Positions 34,200 through 41,314 of a DNA stretch of 41,314 nucleotides are shown piece by piece. Source of the stretch: Ensifer sp. Root278. GTDB lineage: Bacteria; Pseudomonadota; Alphaproteobacteria; Rhizobiales; Rhizobiaceae. Where the stretch lies: positions 1 through 41,314 of the forward strand of contig NZ_LMJJ01000019.1 in assembly GCF_001429285.1 (NCBI RefSeq), in the 5' to 3' direction. The notes under the pieces were generated by a model that saw only the letters and a list, made by a program, of their open reading frames with translations, did no database searches and was not told the DNA's origin. The position numbers were made by a program, and so were the translations under genes. How positions within the stretch are numbered: position 1 is the stretch's first letter; each line of letters starts with the position of its first letter.

Positions 34200-35663
34200 T
34201 CAATGCCCTGCAGCGCCGGCTTCCGCCGTCGCGGGGGCGGCCGTTGCTTCGGCTGCTCCGCCTGATCCGCCACCGTGGATCGCCGTCATCAGATCGCTGT
34301 CGGCGAGCCAGAAATCGCGTTTCGCATTGACTGAGAGAACGGTCGAATCGACCCTCGCCCTGACGTCGGCAAGCAGTTCGAAGGTGCTGGTGATCATCCC
34401 GTTGTAGCTAAGCGTCGCCTCCTCCTCGATCTTGCTGCGCAGCGGCACGATGCTGTTGCGATAGTGGCGGGCGATATCGTAGCGCGAGCGATAGGCCTCA
34501 TAGGCGGAGCGCGCCTCGGAGCGGATGTTGACCGCCTTTTCGGCAAGCAGGTTGGCCGAGCGCATGTGGGCAAGCTCTGCCTTGCGCATGCGCGCGTTGC
34601 CGCTGTCGAAGATCGGGATGACGAATTCGAGCTCGAACTGGCCCGTCGTCTCGACCTTGGTGCCGTGATCCTCTTGCTCCCGTTCCGCTTCCGCACCAGC
34701 GACGAGTTCCAGATCGGTGACGAAGCGGGTCGCCTCGGTCAGCTTGTAGGATTTTGCGACGGCCTCGAGATCGAGACGGGCGATCTGCAAGTCGACGCGT
34801 CGCTTCAGCGCCTCCGCCTCGATGCTATCCTTGCGGGCAAGCGTCTTCGGCAGGTCCGGCAGGCGGTTCGGTACCTGGTAGTCGACATCGGATCCCCACA
34901 GGCCCATCCGTCGTGTGAGGTTCTCCTTGGCAAGCCGCGCGGCAAGTCGCGCCTCGGCCGCCTGTCCGGCAAGTTCCGCATTGAAGACATGTTCCCGCGC
35001 CTGCGCGCCCTTGCCCATGGCACCGGTTTCACCGAGCTTGGCGGCAAGTTCCGAGGAGGCGTCAGCAGCAATCTGGGCCCGGCTCAACTGTCCGACGGTT
35101 TCCCAAGCAGCGACGGCCTCGATCCAGGCGCGACGGGCTTCAGCGGCAAGTTCCAGGGTCCTGAGCGCTGCTGAAAGTTGCGCCTGGCGAAAACGGGCAT
35201 CGGCGATGGCAATGGTCTTGTCGCGCGTCAGCAGCGCCAGGATGTTGGTGGTGACCAGGCCCTCGATTGCGCGGTAGGCTTCGAGTTCCGGCGCGCCGAT
35301 CCCGGTCGTGCCGATCGAGACGGTGGGGTTAAGGAAAAGGGTCGCCTGCCAGGCGTCCGCCGAGGCATCGCCAAGATCGGCGTAGGTCGCTTGAAGACCC
35401 TTGTTGTTGAGAAGCGCGATCTGAACGGCGGTGTCAGCGTCGATCGTCTTGCGCTTCAAGAGCGCCTTGACCTCGGCATTGACCTTGTCCGCCTGTTCTC
35501 GGTTTTGGATCCAGACGCTTTTCTTGGTCGCAGCTGTCGCAACCTTCGCATCCACCGTCGTAAAACCCGCGTCCTTGGCCGAATACTCTGCGTTGGTCGC
35601 GCAGCCGGCGAGCACGAGCGGCAGGCCGATGAGCGCCGCCAGCTTGATCTTGCGGCTCATCAT
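34200..35663 (-). CDS. TolC/CusC-family outer-membrane efflux lipoprotein
   Basis: A 487-residue outer-membrane factor. LPLVLAGC forms the lipobox (Cys21). Two OEP repeats with long helices are visible: ADTAVQIALLNNKGLQATYADL and AAEARRAWIEAVAAWETVGQLSRAQ in the first; EAEALKRRVDLQIARLDLEAVAKSYKL and AELAHMRSANLLAEKAVNIRSEARSAYEAYRSRYDIARHY in the second. Such proteins form trimeric channels with an inner-membrane pump. No CusA or CusB gene lies beside it, so its pump partner is elsewhere or its role is different. Two ATGs (35663, 35660) are possible; the first overlaps the lipoprotein stop (ATGA). Confidence 0.9.
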   Translation of the reverse strand: MMSRKIKLAALIGLPLVLAGCATNAEYSAKDAGFTTVDAKVATAATKKSVWIQNREQADKVNAEVKALLKRKTIDADTAVQIALLNNKGLQATYADLGDASADAWQATLFLNPTVSIGTTGIGAPELEAYRAIEGLVTTNILALLTRDKTIAIADARFRQAQLSAALRTLELAAEARRAWIEAVAAWETVGQLSRAQIAADASSELAAKLGETGAMGKGAQAREHVFNAELAGQAAEARLAARLAKENLTRRMGLWGSDVDYQVPNRLPDLPKTLARKDSIEAEALKRRVDLQIARLDLEAVAKSYKLTEATRFVTDLELVAGAEAEREQEDHGTKVETTGQFELEFVIPIFDSGNARMRKAELAHMRSANLLAEKAVNIRSEARSAYEAYRSRYDIARHYRNSIVPLRSKIEEEATLSYNGMITSTFELLADVRARVDSTVLSVNAKRDFWLADSDLMTAIHGGGSGGAAEATAAPATAEAGAAGH

Positions 35664-35890
35664 GACGCGTCCCCCTTCTTGGGCGATTGGGCGTCGTTCA
35701 ATGGACCCCACGGCTTCGGGCCGATCGGCTCGCGGTGGGTATAGCCGACAACAGGGCTTCGATACTGGAGGCTACGAATTCCGCTGGTGCCGTCGGCGGG
35801 ATCGCCAAGGCTTGAAACCTCGGCAGGCAATGTGGCAGCGCATCCGCCCAGAATGATGGGCAGGAGCGCCATGGAAAACAAACGTTTCAT
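35660..35890 (-). CDS. Small lipoprotein of the copper operon
   Basis: A 76-residue protein with a signal peptide and lipobox (ALLPIILGGC, Cys17). The mature part is short and Pro/Gly-rich (SLGDPADGTSGIRSLQYRSP, then EPIGPKPWGPLND) with no known domain. It overlaps the TolC-like gene by four bases, so the two are translationally coupled. A helper role in assembling the outer-membrane channel is possible but unproven. ATG 35890 gives the proper signal; the longer frame to 36010 does not. Confidence 0.8.
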   Translation of the reverse strand: MKRLFSMALLPIILGGCAATLPAEVSSLGDPADGTSGIRSLQYRSPVVGYTHREPIGPKPWGPLNDAQSPKKGDAS

Positions 35891-36026
35891 GGTCAAACCT
35901 GAAATGTGAATGGCAGAGGTCGGCGACCGACCGGCAGTGGTCCGGGCGGGCCTCATCGCTGACCGTGCTACGGTGCCTCGCGTTTCAGTTGACGCGCAAA
36001 AGGCGGCCACAGCGCTTTGCTCTGCT

Positions 36027-36070
36027 GCATGTTTTTGCCCTTCAATCGGCTAGGATAAAAGGCAACATGC
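36027..36070. promoter_or_regulatory. Spaced inverted repeat upstream of the lipoprotein gene
   Basis: GCATGTT...GCC (36027-36039, with TTT inserted) is matched by GGCAACATGC (36061-36070). The arms enclose 21 bases. It lies about 140 bases upstream of the lipoprotein start, between it and the Cys-rich gene, and could be an operator or an mRNA hairpin. The CueR-type dyad seen before copA is not present here. Confidence 0.35.
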
Positions 36071-36094
36071 AGAAGCGGTCACGGCTTCACAAAG

Positions 36095-36487
36095 TCAGGC
36101 TTTTGGAGGGCGATGTAGGCCGTCGAGCTCACCTGGGGTCAGCTGCGGCTGCGGTCCGAAGTTGCGGATGGAGCGCGGGAAAACGGGATGGCTAGCGCCG
36201 GTATCGGCAAGGACTGCAACGGCGGCACAGAAGGTCTTGCAGCAATCCTTCTTGTCGGCCTTGCCGCTATCCTGGGTCGGCTTCACCTTGCCCTTGTCGA
36301 GGCTCGGGCAATGCTCGGTCGCTGCCTGGATCGGGTTGTCTGAGGACGCTTCGATCTGCTTCGAGCCGTGCGTGGCCGCATGTGTCATGCCGGATGCGGT
36401 GGAATAGGGCAGCAGGGCCAGCGACAGCATGACTGCCAGCTTCAGCACAATCAGCAAACGCAGATATGTGGTTCGCACCTTTTCCAT
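36095..36487 (-). CDS. Cys-rich exported hypothetical protein
   Basis: A 130-residue protein I cannot assign. A hydrophobic N-terminal segment (LRLLIVLKLAVMLSLALLPY) acts as signal or anchor. The mature part has His36 and His40 (THAATH), His59-Cys60, a Lys-rich stretch and DCCKTFC (Cys82, Cys83, Cys87), a likely soft-metal site. The tail is Pro-rich. Placed directly downstream of cueR, it may bind periplasmic copper. It resembles in layout the small Cys/His proteins of DUF2946 type, without proof of kinship. ATG 36487 follows a good promoter by only seven bases. Confidence 0.65.
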   Translation of the reverse strand: MEKVRTTYLRLLIVLKLAVMLSLALLPYSTASGMTHAATHGSKQIEASSDNPIQAATEHCPSLDKGKVKPTQDSGKADKKDCCKTFCAAVAVLADTGASHPVFPRSIRNFGPQPQLTPGELDGLHRPPKA

Positions 36488-36493
36488 AATCGA

Positions 36494-36522
36494 TCCGTAA
36501 AAACGCCCGCGATTCCTGTCAA
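36494..36522 (-). promoter_or_regulatory. Sigma70-like promoter of the Cys-rich gene
   Basis: On the minus strand TTGACA (36517-36522) and TACGGA (36494-36499) are 17 bases apart, directly before the ATG at 36487. The -35 is perfect and the -10 is weak. Transcription from it would begin at or almost at the start codon, so the mRNA would be nearly leaderless, or the -10 is slightly shifted. Confidence 0.45.
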
Positions 36523-36583
36523 TGCCGCTTGCGCTTCGCACCGTCACGAATGCGTGAGACTTTGCCAAGCGCATGGGACCACG

Positions 36584-37054
36584 TCATCCGCGGCGGCGGT
36601 TGCGAACAGGATCGATGCCGGCCGTGCCGAAACGGGCGGGCTCCGCCTGCTTTGCTGGGGTGTTCCCGGCATCGGCCAGATCGTCAAGAATAGGACAGTC
36701 CGGTCGTCCGTCGCCATGGCAATGGGCCGCGAGATGCTTCAGCGTCCGGCTCATCGCCTTCAGCTCCTCCGCCTTGCGTTCCAGGATCTCGACATGTTCG
36801 AGGGCGATCTTCTTGACCTCGCCGCTGGCACGCGATCGGTCGCGCCACAGCGCCAAAAGGTCGGCCATCTGCTCGACGGTGAAGCCGAGATCCCGCGAGC
36901 GGCGGATGAAGCGCAGCGTATGGACGTCGTTGTCGCCATAGTTGCGGTAGCCGGCTTCGCTGCGGTCGGCCTGTGGAATGAGGCCGATCGTCTCGTAATA
37001 GCGGATCATTTTCGTCGAGACGCCGGAGGCGCGTGAAGCTTCGCCGATATTCAT
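36584..37054 (-). CDS. cueR: CueR copper-responsive MerR-family activator
   Basis: A 156-residue MerR regulator. The winged helix reads MNIGEASRASGVSTKMIRYYETIGLI, followed by the GYRNYGDNDVHTLRFIRRSRDLGF segment and the long dimerisation helix. Cys112 and Cys120 (HCHGDGRPDCPIL) fall at exactly the metal-loop positions of E. coli CueR, so it should sense Cu(I). It lies 102 bases downstream of copA on the same strand. The C-terminal 30 residues (after DDLAD) are an extension rich in Arg and Pro. Confidence 0.93.
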   Translation of the reverse strand: MNIGEASRASGVSTKMIRYYETIGLIPQADRSEAGYRNYGDNDVHTLRFIRRSRDLGFTVEQMADLLALWRDRSRASGEVKKIALEHVEILERKAEELKAMSRTLKHLAAHCHGDGRPDCPILDDLADAGNTPAKQAEPARFGTAGIDPVRNRRRG

Positions 37055-37106
37055 GATTTCATCCTTGCAGCCGCCTTCGCGGCCATTCCCTTCGAATATA
37101 AGGGCT

Positions 37107-37146
37107 CTCCCCGGCTTCCGCCATGCTGTGGCGGGAAGCCGGGGAG
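37107..37146 (-). terminator. Terminator between copA and cueR
   Basis: CTCCCCGGCTTCCGCCA (37107-37123) pairs with TGGCGGGAAGCCGGGGAG (37129-37146), with a single bulged G and a five-base loop. On the minus strand it starts 10 bases after the copA stop. The downstream T content is low (CCTTATATT). It should reduce read-through from copA into cueR. Confidence 0.7.
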
Positions 37147-37156
37147 AATGTCGATC

Positions 37157-39673
37157 TTACGCCGCGCGTCCTGCCGCGACCGGGCGGAATGCCCTCAGCC
37201 GCAGCGCGTTGCCGAGCACGAAGACGCTCGACAATGCCATGGCGCCGGCCGCGAAGATCGGCGACAAGAGCAGGCCGTAGGCCGGATAGAGCGCGCCGGC
37301 TGCTACCGGGATCAGCACAACATTATAGGCGAAGGCCCAGAACAGGTTCTCCTTGATGTTGCGGATCGTCGCCTTCGACAGTGCGATCGCATTCGGGACA
37401 CCGAGCAGATCGCCGGACATCAGCACCACATCGGCGCTTTCGATGGCGACATCCGTGCCGGTGCCGATCGCCAGCCCGACATCGGCTTCGGCCAGCGCCG
37501 GCGCGTCGTTGATGCCGTCGCCGACGAAGGCGACCGCGCGTCCGCCTTGCTTCAGCTTCTTCAGCGCTGCGACCTTGCCGTCGGGCAGGACTTCGGCGAT
37601 GACCTCGTCAATGCCGAGCTTGGCGGCGATGGCTTCGGCGGTGCGGCGGTTGTCGCCGGTGATCATCGCGACCTTCAAGCCAAGCTCGTGCAGCATGCGG
37701 ATCGCCTGCGGCGTCGTCTCCTTGATCGGGTCGGCAACGGCGATGATCGCCGCAAGCTTGCCGTCGATCGCCGCATAGAGCGGGCTCTTGCCTTCGGAAC
37801 CCAGGCGGGTCGCCTGCTCGGCGAAAGCGGAAACGTCGAGCTTCAACTGCGCCATCAGCCGGTCGGCGCCGACATGGACGGTGCGGCCCGTGACTTCGGC
37901 GCTGGCGCCGAAGCCGGGGATGGCCTCGAACTTCGCCGGCTCGGCGATTGCCAGGCCCTTTGTCTTTGCGGCCTCGACGATTGCTTCGGCGATCGGATGC
38001 TCGGAGCGGGTTTCGACGGCGGCGACCAGTGCCAGAACGGTATCGCGGTCGAAGCCTGCGGCGGTTTCTAGGTCGGTCAGTTCAGGCCGTCCCTTGGTCA
38101 AGGTACCGGTCTTGTCGACGGCGATGACGGCGGCATTGCGCAGCATCTGCAGTGCCTCGCCCTTGCGGAAGAGTACGCCCATTTCGGCGGCGCGTCCGGT
38201 GCCGACCATGATCGACGTCGGGGTGGCAAGGCCCATGGCGCAGGGGCAGGCGATGATCAGAACTGCGACGCCGTTGACGAGCGCGAAGGTCAGCGCCGGA
38301 TCGGGGCCGAAGACCAGCCAGATGCCGAAGGTCAAAAGCGCGATGGCGATGACTGCGGGCACGAACCAGGCGGTGACGCGATCGACCAGCGACTGGATCG
38401 GCAGCTTCGCGCCCTGGGCCTGCTCGACCATGCGGATGATCTGCGCCAGCACCGTGTCGGCGCCGACCTTGGTTGCACGGAAGGTGAAGGAGCCGGTCTT
38501 GTTGATCGTGCCGCCGACCACCTCGCTGCCGGCGATCTTTTCAACCGGAACCGGCTCGCCGGTAATCATCGATTCGTCGACATAGGAGTTGCCGTCGATG
38601 ACGCTGCCATCGACCGGAACCCGGTCGCCGGGACGCACCAGTACGGTATCGCCGGCGTGCACGTCGGAAAGCGGGACCTCGATCGTCTCGCCGTTGCGGA
38701 CCAAGCGGGCGGTCTTTGCCTGCAGGCCCATCAGATGCTTGATCGCCTCGGATGTCCGGCCCTTGGCGCGTGCTTCGAGGAAGCGGCCGAGCAGGATCAG
38801 CGTGACGATGACGGCCGCCGCCTCGTAGTAGACGTTGGCAGTGCCGTCAGGCAGCAGATCCGGTGCAAAGGTTGCGACGACCGAATAGATCCAGGCGGCC
38901 GACGTGCCGATCGCGACAAGCGAGTTCATGTCGGGCGCCAGGCGGAAGAGGGCGGGGACGCCCTTCTCATAGAAGCGCAGGCCCGGGCCGAAGAGCACCA
39001 GCGTCGTCAGCACGAACTGCAGATACCAGCTTTCCTGCATGCCGATATTGGTCATGACGAAATCATGCACGGCCGGGATGAAGTGCGAGCCCATTTCGAG
39101 CACGAAGATCGGCAGCGTCAGGACGCCGGCGATCAGCAGCGAGCGTGCGAGCTTGCGGGTCTCCTGTTCGCGCTTCTCGCCTTCGCGGTCGACGCTTTCG
39201 TCGCCGGTGATGCGCTTGGCGGCGTAGCCGGCAACGCGAACCGCCTCCTCGAGCGCGGCGGCCGTTGCGATCCCCTTCGTCACGTGTACGGAGGCGCGCT
39301 CGGTCGCCAGATTGACACTGGCTTCCGTGACGCCCGGCACGGTCTTCAGCGCCTTCTCGATGCGCGCGACGCAGGAGGCGCAGGTCATGCCTTCGATTGT
39401 GAGTTCGATCGTGTCTTCGGCGGCGCCGTACCCTGCATTTTCGATCGCCTTGACGATGTCGGCGGACTTGGTGCTGGCATCGAAGCGAACATCGGCGCGT
39501 TCCGTTGCGAGGTTGACCGAGGCTTCGGTGACACCAGGCACGGCGCGGATCGCCTTTTCAACGCGGGAGACGCAGGACGCGCAGGTCATGCCCTCGACGG
39601 GTATGCTCGCACTCAGCGCGGCCGCGGAAATCGCTTCGAGATTGTTCGTTCTAATGGGGGTCACCGATCCCAT
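37157..39673 (-). CDS. copA: CopA-type Cu(I)-exporting P1B-ATPase
   Basis: An 838-residue P-type ATPase. Two heavy-metal-associated domains carry GMTCASC (Cys31/Cys34 and Cys98/Cys101). After the first helices come the actuator domain ([11 protein letters not shown]), the transmembrane copper motif CPC at residues 476-478 ([13 protein letters not shown]), the phosphorylation site DKTGTLTKG (Asp520), the HP motif (SEHPIAEA), [14 protein letters not shown] and [17 protein letters not shown]. It pumps Cu(I) from cytoplasm to periplasm. ATG 39673 follows AAAGGAG and a CueR promoter. Many rhizobial genomes name this gene actP. Confidence 0.96.
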   Translation of the reverse strand: MGSVTPIRTNNLEAISAAALSASIPVEGMTCASCVSRVEKAIRAVPGVTEASVNLATERADVRFDASTKSADIVKAIENAGYGAAEDTIELTIEGMTCASCVARIEKALKTVPGVTEASVNLATERASVHVTKGIATAAALEEAVRVAGYAAKRITGDESVDREGEKREQETRKLARSLLIAGVLTLPIFVLEMGSHFIPAVHDFVMTNIGMQESWYLQFVLTTLVLFGPGLRFYEKGVPALFRLAPDMNSLVAIGTSAAWIYSVVATFAPDLLPDGTANVYYEAAAVIVTLILLGRFLEARAKGRTSEAIKHLMGLQAKTARLVRNGETIEVPLSDVHAGDTVLVRPGDRVPVDGSVIDGNSYVDESMITGEPVPVEKIAGSEVVGGTINKTGSFTFRATKVGADTVLAQIIRMVEQAQGAKLPIQSLVDRVTAWFVPAVIAIALLTFGIWLVFGPDPALTFALVNGVAVLIIACPCAMGLATPTSIMVGTGRAAEMGVLFRKGEALQMLRNAAVIAVDKTGTLTKGRPELTDLETAAGFDRDTVLALVAAVETRSEHPIAEAIVEAAKTKGLAIAEPAKFEAIPGFGASAEVTGRTVHVGADRLMAQLKLDVSAFAEQATRLGSEGKSPLYAAIDGKLAAIIAVADPIKETTPQAIRMLHELGLKVAMITGDNRRTAEAIAAKLGIDEVIAEVLPDGKVAALKKLKQGGRAVAFVGDGINDAPALAEADVGLAIGTGTDVAIESADVVLMSGDLLGVPNAIALSKATIRNIKENLFWAFAYNVVLIPVAAGALYPAYGLLLSPIFAAGAMALSSVFVLGNALRLRAFRPVAAGRAA

Positions 39674-39702
39674 GATCGTGCTCCTTTCGCTGTCTTTGTC
39701 AC

Positions 39703-39733
39703 AAGATGGAGCTTCCAACGATGGGAAGGTCAA
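39703..39733 (-). promoter_or_regulatory. CueR-dependent promoter of copA
   Basis: On the minus strand TTGACC (39728-39733) and CATCTT (39703-39708) are separated by 19 bases, the stretched spacing typical of MerR-type promoters. The spacer holds the dyad CCTTCC-CATCGT-TGGAAG, which closely matches known CueR operators. It ends 29 bases before the copA ATG. CueR encoded at 36584-37054 is the expected activator. Confidence 0.88.
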
Positions 39734-39953
39734 TGGCGCTGCCGAACTTTCTCTGCGCCGCCAACCCTGATGGGCCAAAACTAATTTGAAGCGGCGCCAA
39801 AAACACACGGCACAAACCCAAAAAATCTTGGTGTTTCCGTTTGCGTATGTCCTTGATGTAAAATTGATTAGTCGCTCTCGCGCGATTTAAGCGGGCCCGC
39901 CGTTACTTGGCTTCGTCCTCGGTCCGCTTCTCGAAACGAACATTCGCCGCGCA

Positions 39954-40076
39954 ATGACCATCTCGCGCCCGATCAGTCTTATGCTCCTTATCGCAACGGT
40001 TGGCATGTTCGTGCTGATGGTCGTGCCGTCCTTCCGGCGGACGTGCGAAGAAGCATTCGAGGACGAGGAAGACTGA
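39954..40076 (+). CDS. Probable 40-residue single-helix membrane protein
   Basis: A short plus-strand frame from ATG 39954 to TGA 40076. The peptide has a hydrophobic helix (ISLMLLIATVGMFVLMVV) followed by SFRRTCEEAFEDEED, an acidic tail with one Cys. Third codon positions are mostly G or C, as in the neighbouring genes, and much more so than in the overlapping minus-strand frame. A strong terminator begins 20 bases after its stop. No good ribosome binding site precedes it, which lowers confidence. It is divergent from copA; a link to copper is speculative. Confidence 0.5.
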   Translation: MTISRPISLMLLIATVGMFVLMVVPSFRRTCEEAFEDEED

Positions 40077-40096
40077 TCGCAAGCCGACTGGGAAAC

Positions 40097-40129
40097 TTGA
40101 TAACGGCGGCCACGTGCGGCCGTTATCAA
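40097..40129 (+). terminator. Intrinsic-type terminator after the small ORF
   Basis: TTGATAACGGC (40097-40107) and GCCGTTATCAA (40119-40129) form a perfect eleven-base-pair stem, followed by TTTC. It could end plus-strand transcription of the 40-residue gene and minus-strand transcription of the AHSA1-like gene. The 218 bases from 40130 to 40347 show no further gene or repeat. Confidence 0.7.
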
Positions 40130-40347
40130 TTTCAGCTCGGTCCCAGGTGAGCCAGAAGCTCTCGCATTCGAAAGCCCTGACGGAAGGTTCGAATCTGGTC
40201 AAGGCGAAGAGAAGCTGGTCCGACATCGTGCTCGATGCCAACTGCGGTCCACGCTCAACAACGGCTTTGCGCCCTCGCTCCTTCCGGAATGGCCGGTGGA
40301 GTTCCCAAGAGCATACGTTCCCCCGGAGGCGAGTTTCCCGACCCGCG

Positions 40348-40773
40348 CTACTCGTCTTTGCTTGAAAGCAATTCGTCGAGCTGCTCCAGCTGTTCCGGCA
40401 ATGCGGCCGCCGAGCCCTGTAGTGTTTCCTCAAGCGCCTCCTTGGACGGATAGATTTCGTGGAAATTCAGCAGCGTCTTCCCGCCCTGGTCCTCGAAGGT
40501 TACGGTCGTGACCGCGCCCTCTTCGCCCTCGTCGTTGGTCCAGACGATGCGCTCGTTCGGCACCACCTCGAGATACTTGCCGTAGAAGGCCATGGTGTCC
40601 GAACCGCCGGCGCCGAATTCCAGCCGATATTTGCCGCCGGTACGGACGTCCATATCGCACGATACGAGCGAAACGCCGGATGCCGATTTTGGCACCCACC
40701 AGCGCTGGAACAGCTCGGGCTGGCTTGTCCGCGTTACGACGAGTTCGCGATCCCCTCTGCGCTCGACTGACAT
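40348..40773 (-). CDS. AHSA1/SRPBCC-domain protein lacking its first helix
   Basis: A 141-residue protein of the START-like AHSA1 family. QPELFQRWWVPKS, GGKYRLEFG, FYGKYLEVVPNERIVWTNDEGEEG and VTTVTFEDQGGKTLLNFHEIYPSKEAL are all family-typical, ending in LPEQLEQLDELL. At the N-terminus RELVVTRT runs straight into SQPELF. In family members about 13 residues (an F-D-A-P...VFEAW segment) normally lie there, so an in-frame loss at about 40725/40726 is likely. The fold without that helix may be unstable. Such genes usually sit behind an ArsR regulator; here only a degraded frame is found upstream. Confidence 0.7.
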   Translation of the reverse strand: MSVERRGDRELVVTRTSQPELFQRWWVPKSASGVSLVSCDMDVRTGGKYRLEFGAGGSDTMAFYGKYLEVVPNERIVWTNDEGEEGAVTTVTFEDQGGKTLLNFHEIYPSKEALEETLQGSAAALPEQLEQLDELLSSKDE

Positions 40774-40798
40774 GCCGTGCTACTCACCACCGGGACTG

Positions 40799-40987
40799 TT
40801 AACTTGCTGAATCATCGCTTCCCTCTTTTTTCATTTCGCTGATGATTTCGTCCAATGCTTCGAAGCGGGCCCCGACGAGCTTGCGATGCGCCTCGATCCA
40901 CTCGGCGTCCGCCTTGAGGCCGCGTTTCCCAAGCTTGCAGATCTCACCCATCCAACCTTCTGCGTGACGACGAGGCACGTATCGCCC
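40799..40987 (-). pseudogene. Degraded ORF upstream of the AHSA1-like gene
   Basis: The minus-strand frame ending in TAA at 40799-40801 encodes a protein-like stretch (KADAEWIEAHRKLVGARFEA, then LDEIISEMKKEGSDD) but is closed by TGA after 62 codons and has no proper start. The helical W-E-A-H-R...R-F-E-A-L-D pattern resembles the C-terminus of ArsR-type regulators that pair with AHSA1 genes. Another frame directly upstream (to about 41064; GIDPEGDTCLVVTQKVGW) also looks coding and meets this one at GW, as if joined by a frameshift. Identity is uncertain. Confidence 0.4.
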
Positions 40988-41063
40988 TCAGGATCAATCC
41001 CGGTTTTGACCCCAAGGCTGCTGGCATGAAGATGGGCGGGGGCCCAAAGTTTGGAATTGACCA

Positions 41064-41093
41064 ACGCTGAAAGCCGACCCTTGTATTCAGCGT
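41064..41093. terminator. Hairpin between the degraded ORF and the last gene
   Basis: ACGCTGAA (41064-41071) and TTCAGCGT (41086-41093) are perfect complements around 14 bases. It lies 41 bases after the stop of the minus-strand gene at the right edge. There is no T-run; it may be a weak terminator. Confidence 0.4.
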
Positions 41094-41133
41094 AGTGGGC
41101 CGACTGCAGGGACGACGAACGGAGCGACGGCCC

Positions 41134-41314
41134 TTACTTCACCGTGATGGCAAGTCCGCTGAGATCGGCGTTGACTTGCAGGCCTACCTGCTTGCCTGAG
41201 AGCTCGAGTTGGGCATCCTTGTCATTGGTCATGGCGATCACCTGGGCCCCTTTGCCGACCGCGCCGCCACCGCCTACCGCACCGTAGACCCCCGTCACAT
41301 CTCGGGCGCGGCGA
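41134..41314 (-). CDS. 3' end of a probable secreted protein
   Basis: The last 59 codons of a minus-strand gene whose start lies beyond the window. The visible sequence is Gly/Val-rich and beta-like: DVTGVYGAVGGGGAVGKGAQ, then LELSGKQVGLQVNADLSGLA and a final ITVK before TAA at 41134-41136. The layout (TGVYG, small-residue repeat, GLQVN...L.I) recalls the C-termini of DUF992-type periplasmic proteins of rhizobia, but the match is loose. Confidence 0.5.
   Translation of the reverse strand, partial: RRARDVTGVYGAVGGGGAVGKGAQVIAMTNDKDAQLELSGKQVGLQVNADLSGLAITVK

Noticed and set aside
32926-34407. 493-codon plus-strand open frame opposite the multicopper oxidase
   Set aside because: His/Val/Asp-rich mirror of the oxidase's copper motifs; no independent family features.
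39903-40433. 176-codon minus-strand open frame ending in a His/Asp-rich stretch beside copA
   Set aside because: The metal-like tail is tempting, but its third positions are poor in G/C compared with the plus-strand 40-codon frame, it crosses a strong terminator hairpin, and it overlaps the AHSA1-like gene.

Overview
The window is high-GC DNA with ATGA/GTGA overlapping operons and strong G/C bias at third codon positions. The gene content fits a Rhizobiaceae chromosome or megaplasmid of the Ensifer/Sinorhizobium type. That is an inference from gene style and families; there is no rRNA or marker gene to prove it. I saw no tRNA, rRNA, CRISPR array, insertion sequence or phage gene.

Region 1 (1-14.0 kb) is a polysaccharide locus. 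On the minus strand, a PrmC-like methyltransferase overlaps a GNAT-like protein cut by the window edge. Divergently on plus come a Wzx-type flippase, a full-length relative of that GNAT-like protein, a Wzz/Wzc-type chain-length protein without kinase, a Wzy/O-antigen-ligase-type polymerase, a NodB-type deacetylase, a GT4, then after an AT-rich gap a second GT4, a VanZ-like protein, a GT2 with membrane segments and a secreted clan-A-type glycoside hydrolase. The set can assemble, polymerise, deacetylate and trim an extracellular polysaccharide. The initiating phosphosugar transferase, the tyrosine kinase and the outer-membrane Wza channel are absent here and must be elsewhere.

Region 2 (14.0-20.7 kb) holds a CBS-pair protein and an OmpW porin facing a shared terminator, then a complete minus-strand peptide-type ABC transporter (binding protein, two permeases, two ATPases). 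The first permease seems to start at AUU. A strong hairpin separates the binding protein from the membrane genes.

Region 3 (20.7-30.8 kb) is a tightly coupled plus-strand operon: a LacI-type regulator behind a perfect 14-bp-arm palindrome, a spermidine/iron-type ABC importer (binding protein, two permeases, ATPase), a nucleoside hydrolase and adenine deaminase. With a phosphoribosyltransferase just downstream, this reads as a purine or purine-nucleoside uptake and salvage module. It is the most promising candidate for an undescribed transport system in the window. An M20 amidohydrolase and a VOC-fold protein follow.

Region 4 (31.4-39.8 kb) is a minus-strand copper-resistance island: CopA Cu(I)-ATPase behind a textbook CueR promoter, CueR, a Cys-rich secreted protein, a small lipoprotein, a TolC-family lipoprotein, a Tat-type multicopper oxidase, a cupredoxin, a CusF-like chaperone and a DUF411 protein. 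No CusA/CusB pump accompanies the TolC-like protein.

Region 5 (39.9 kb to end) holds a probable 40-residue membrane protein with its own terminator, an AHSA1/SRPBCC gene that seems to have lost its first helix, a degraded ORF upstream of it, and the 3' end of a secreted protein.
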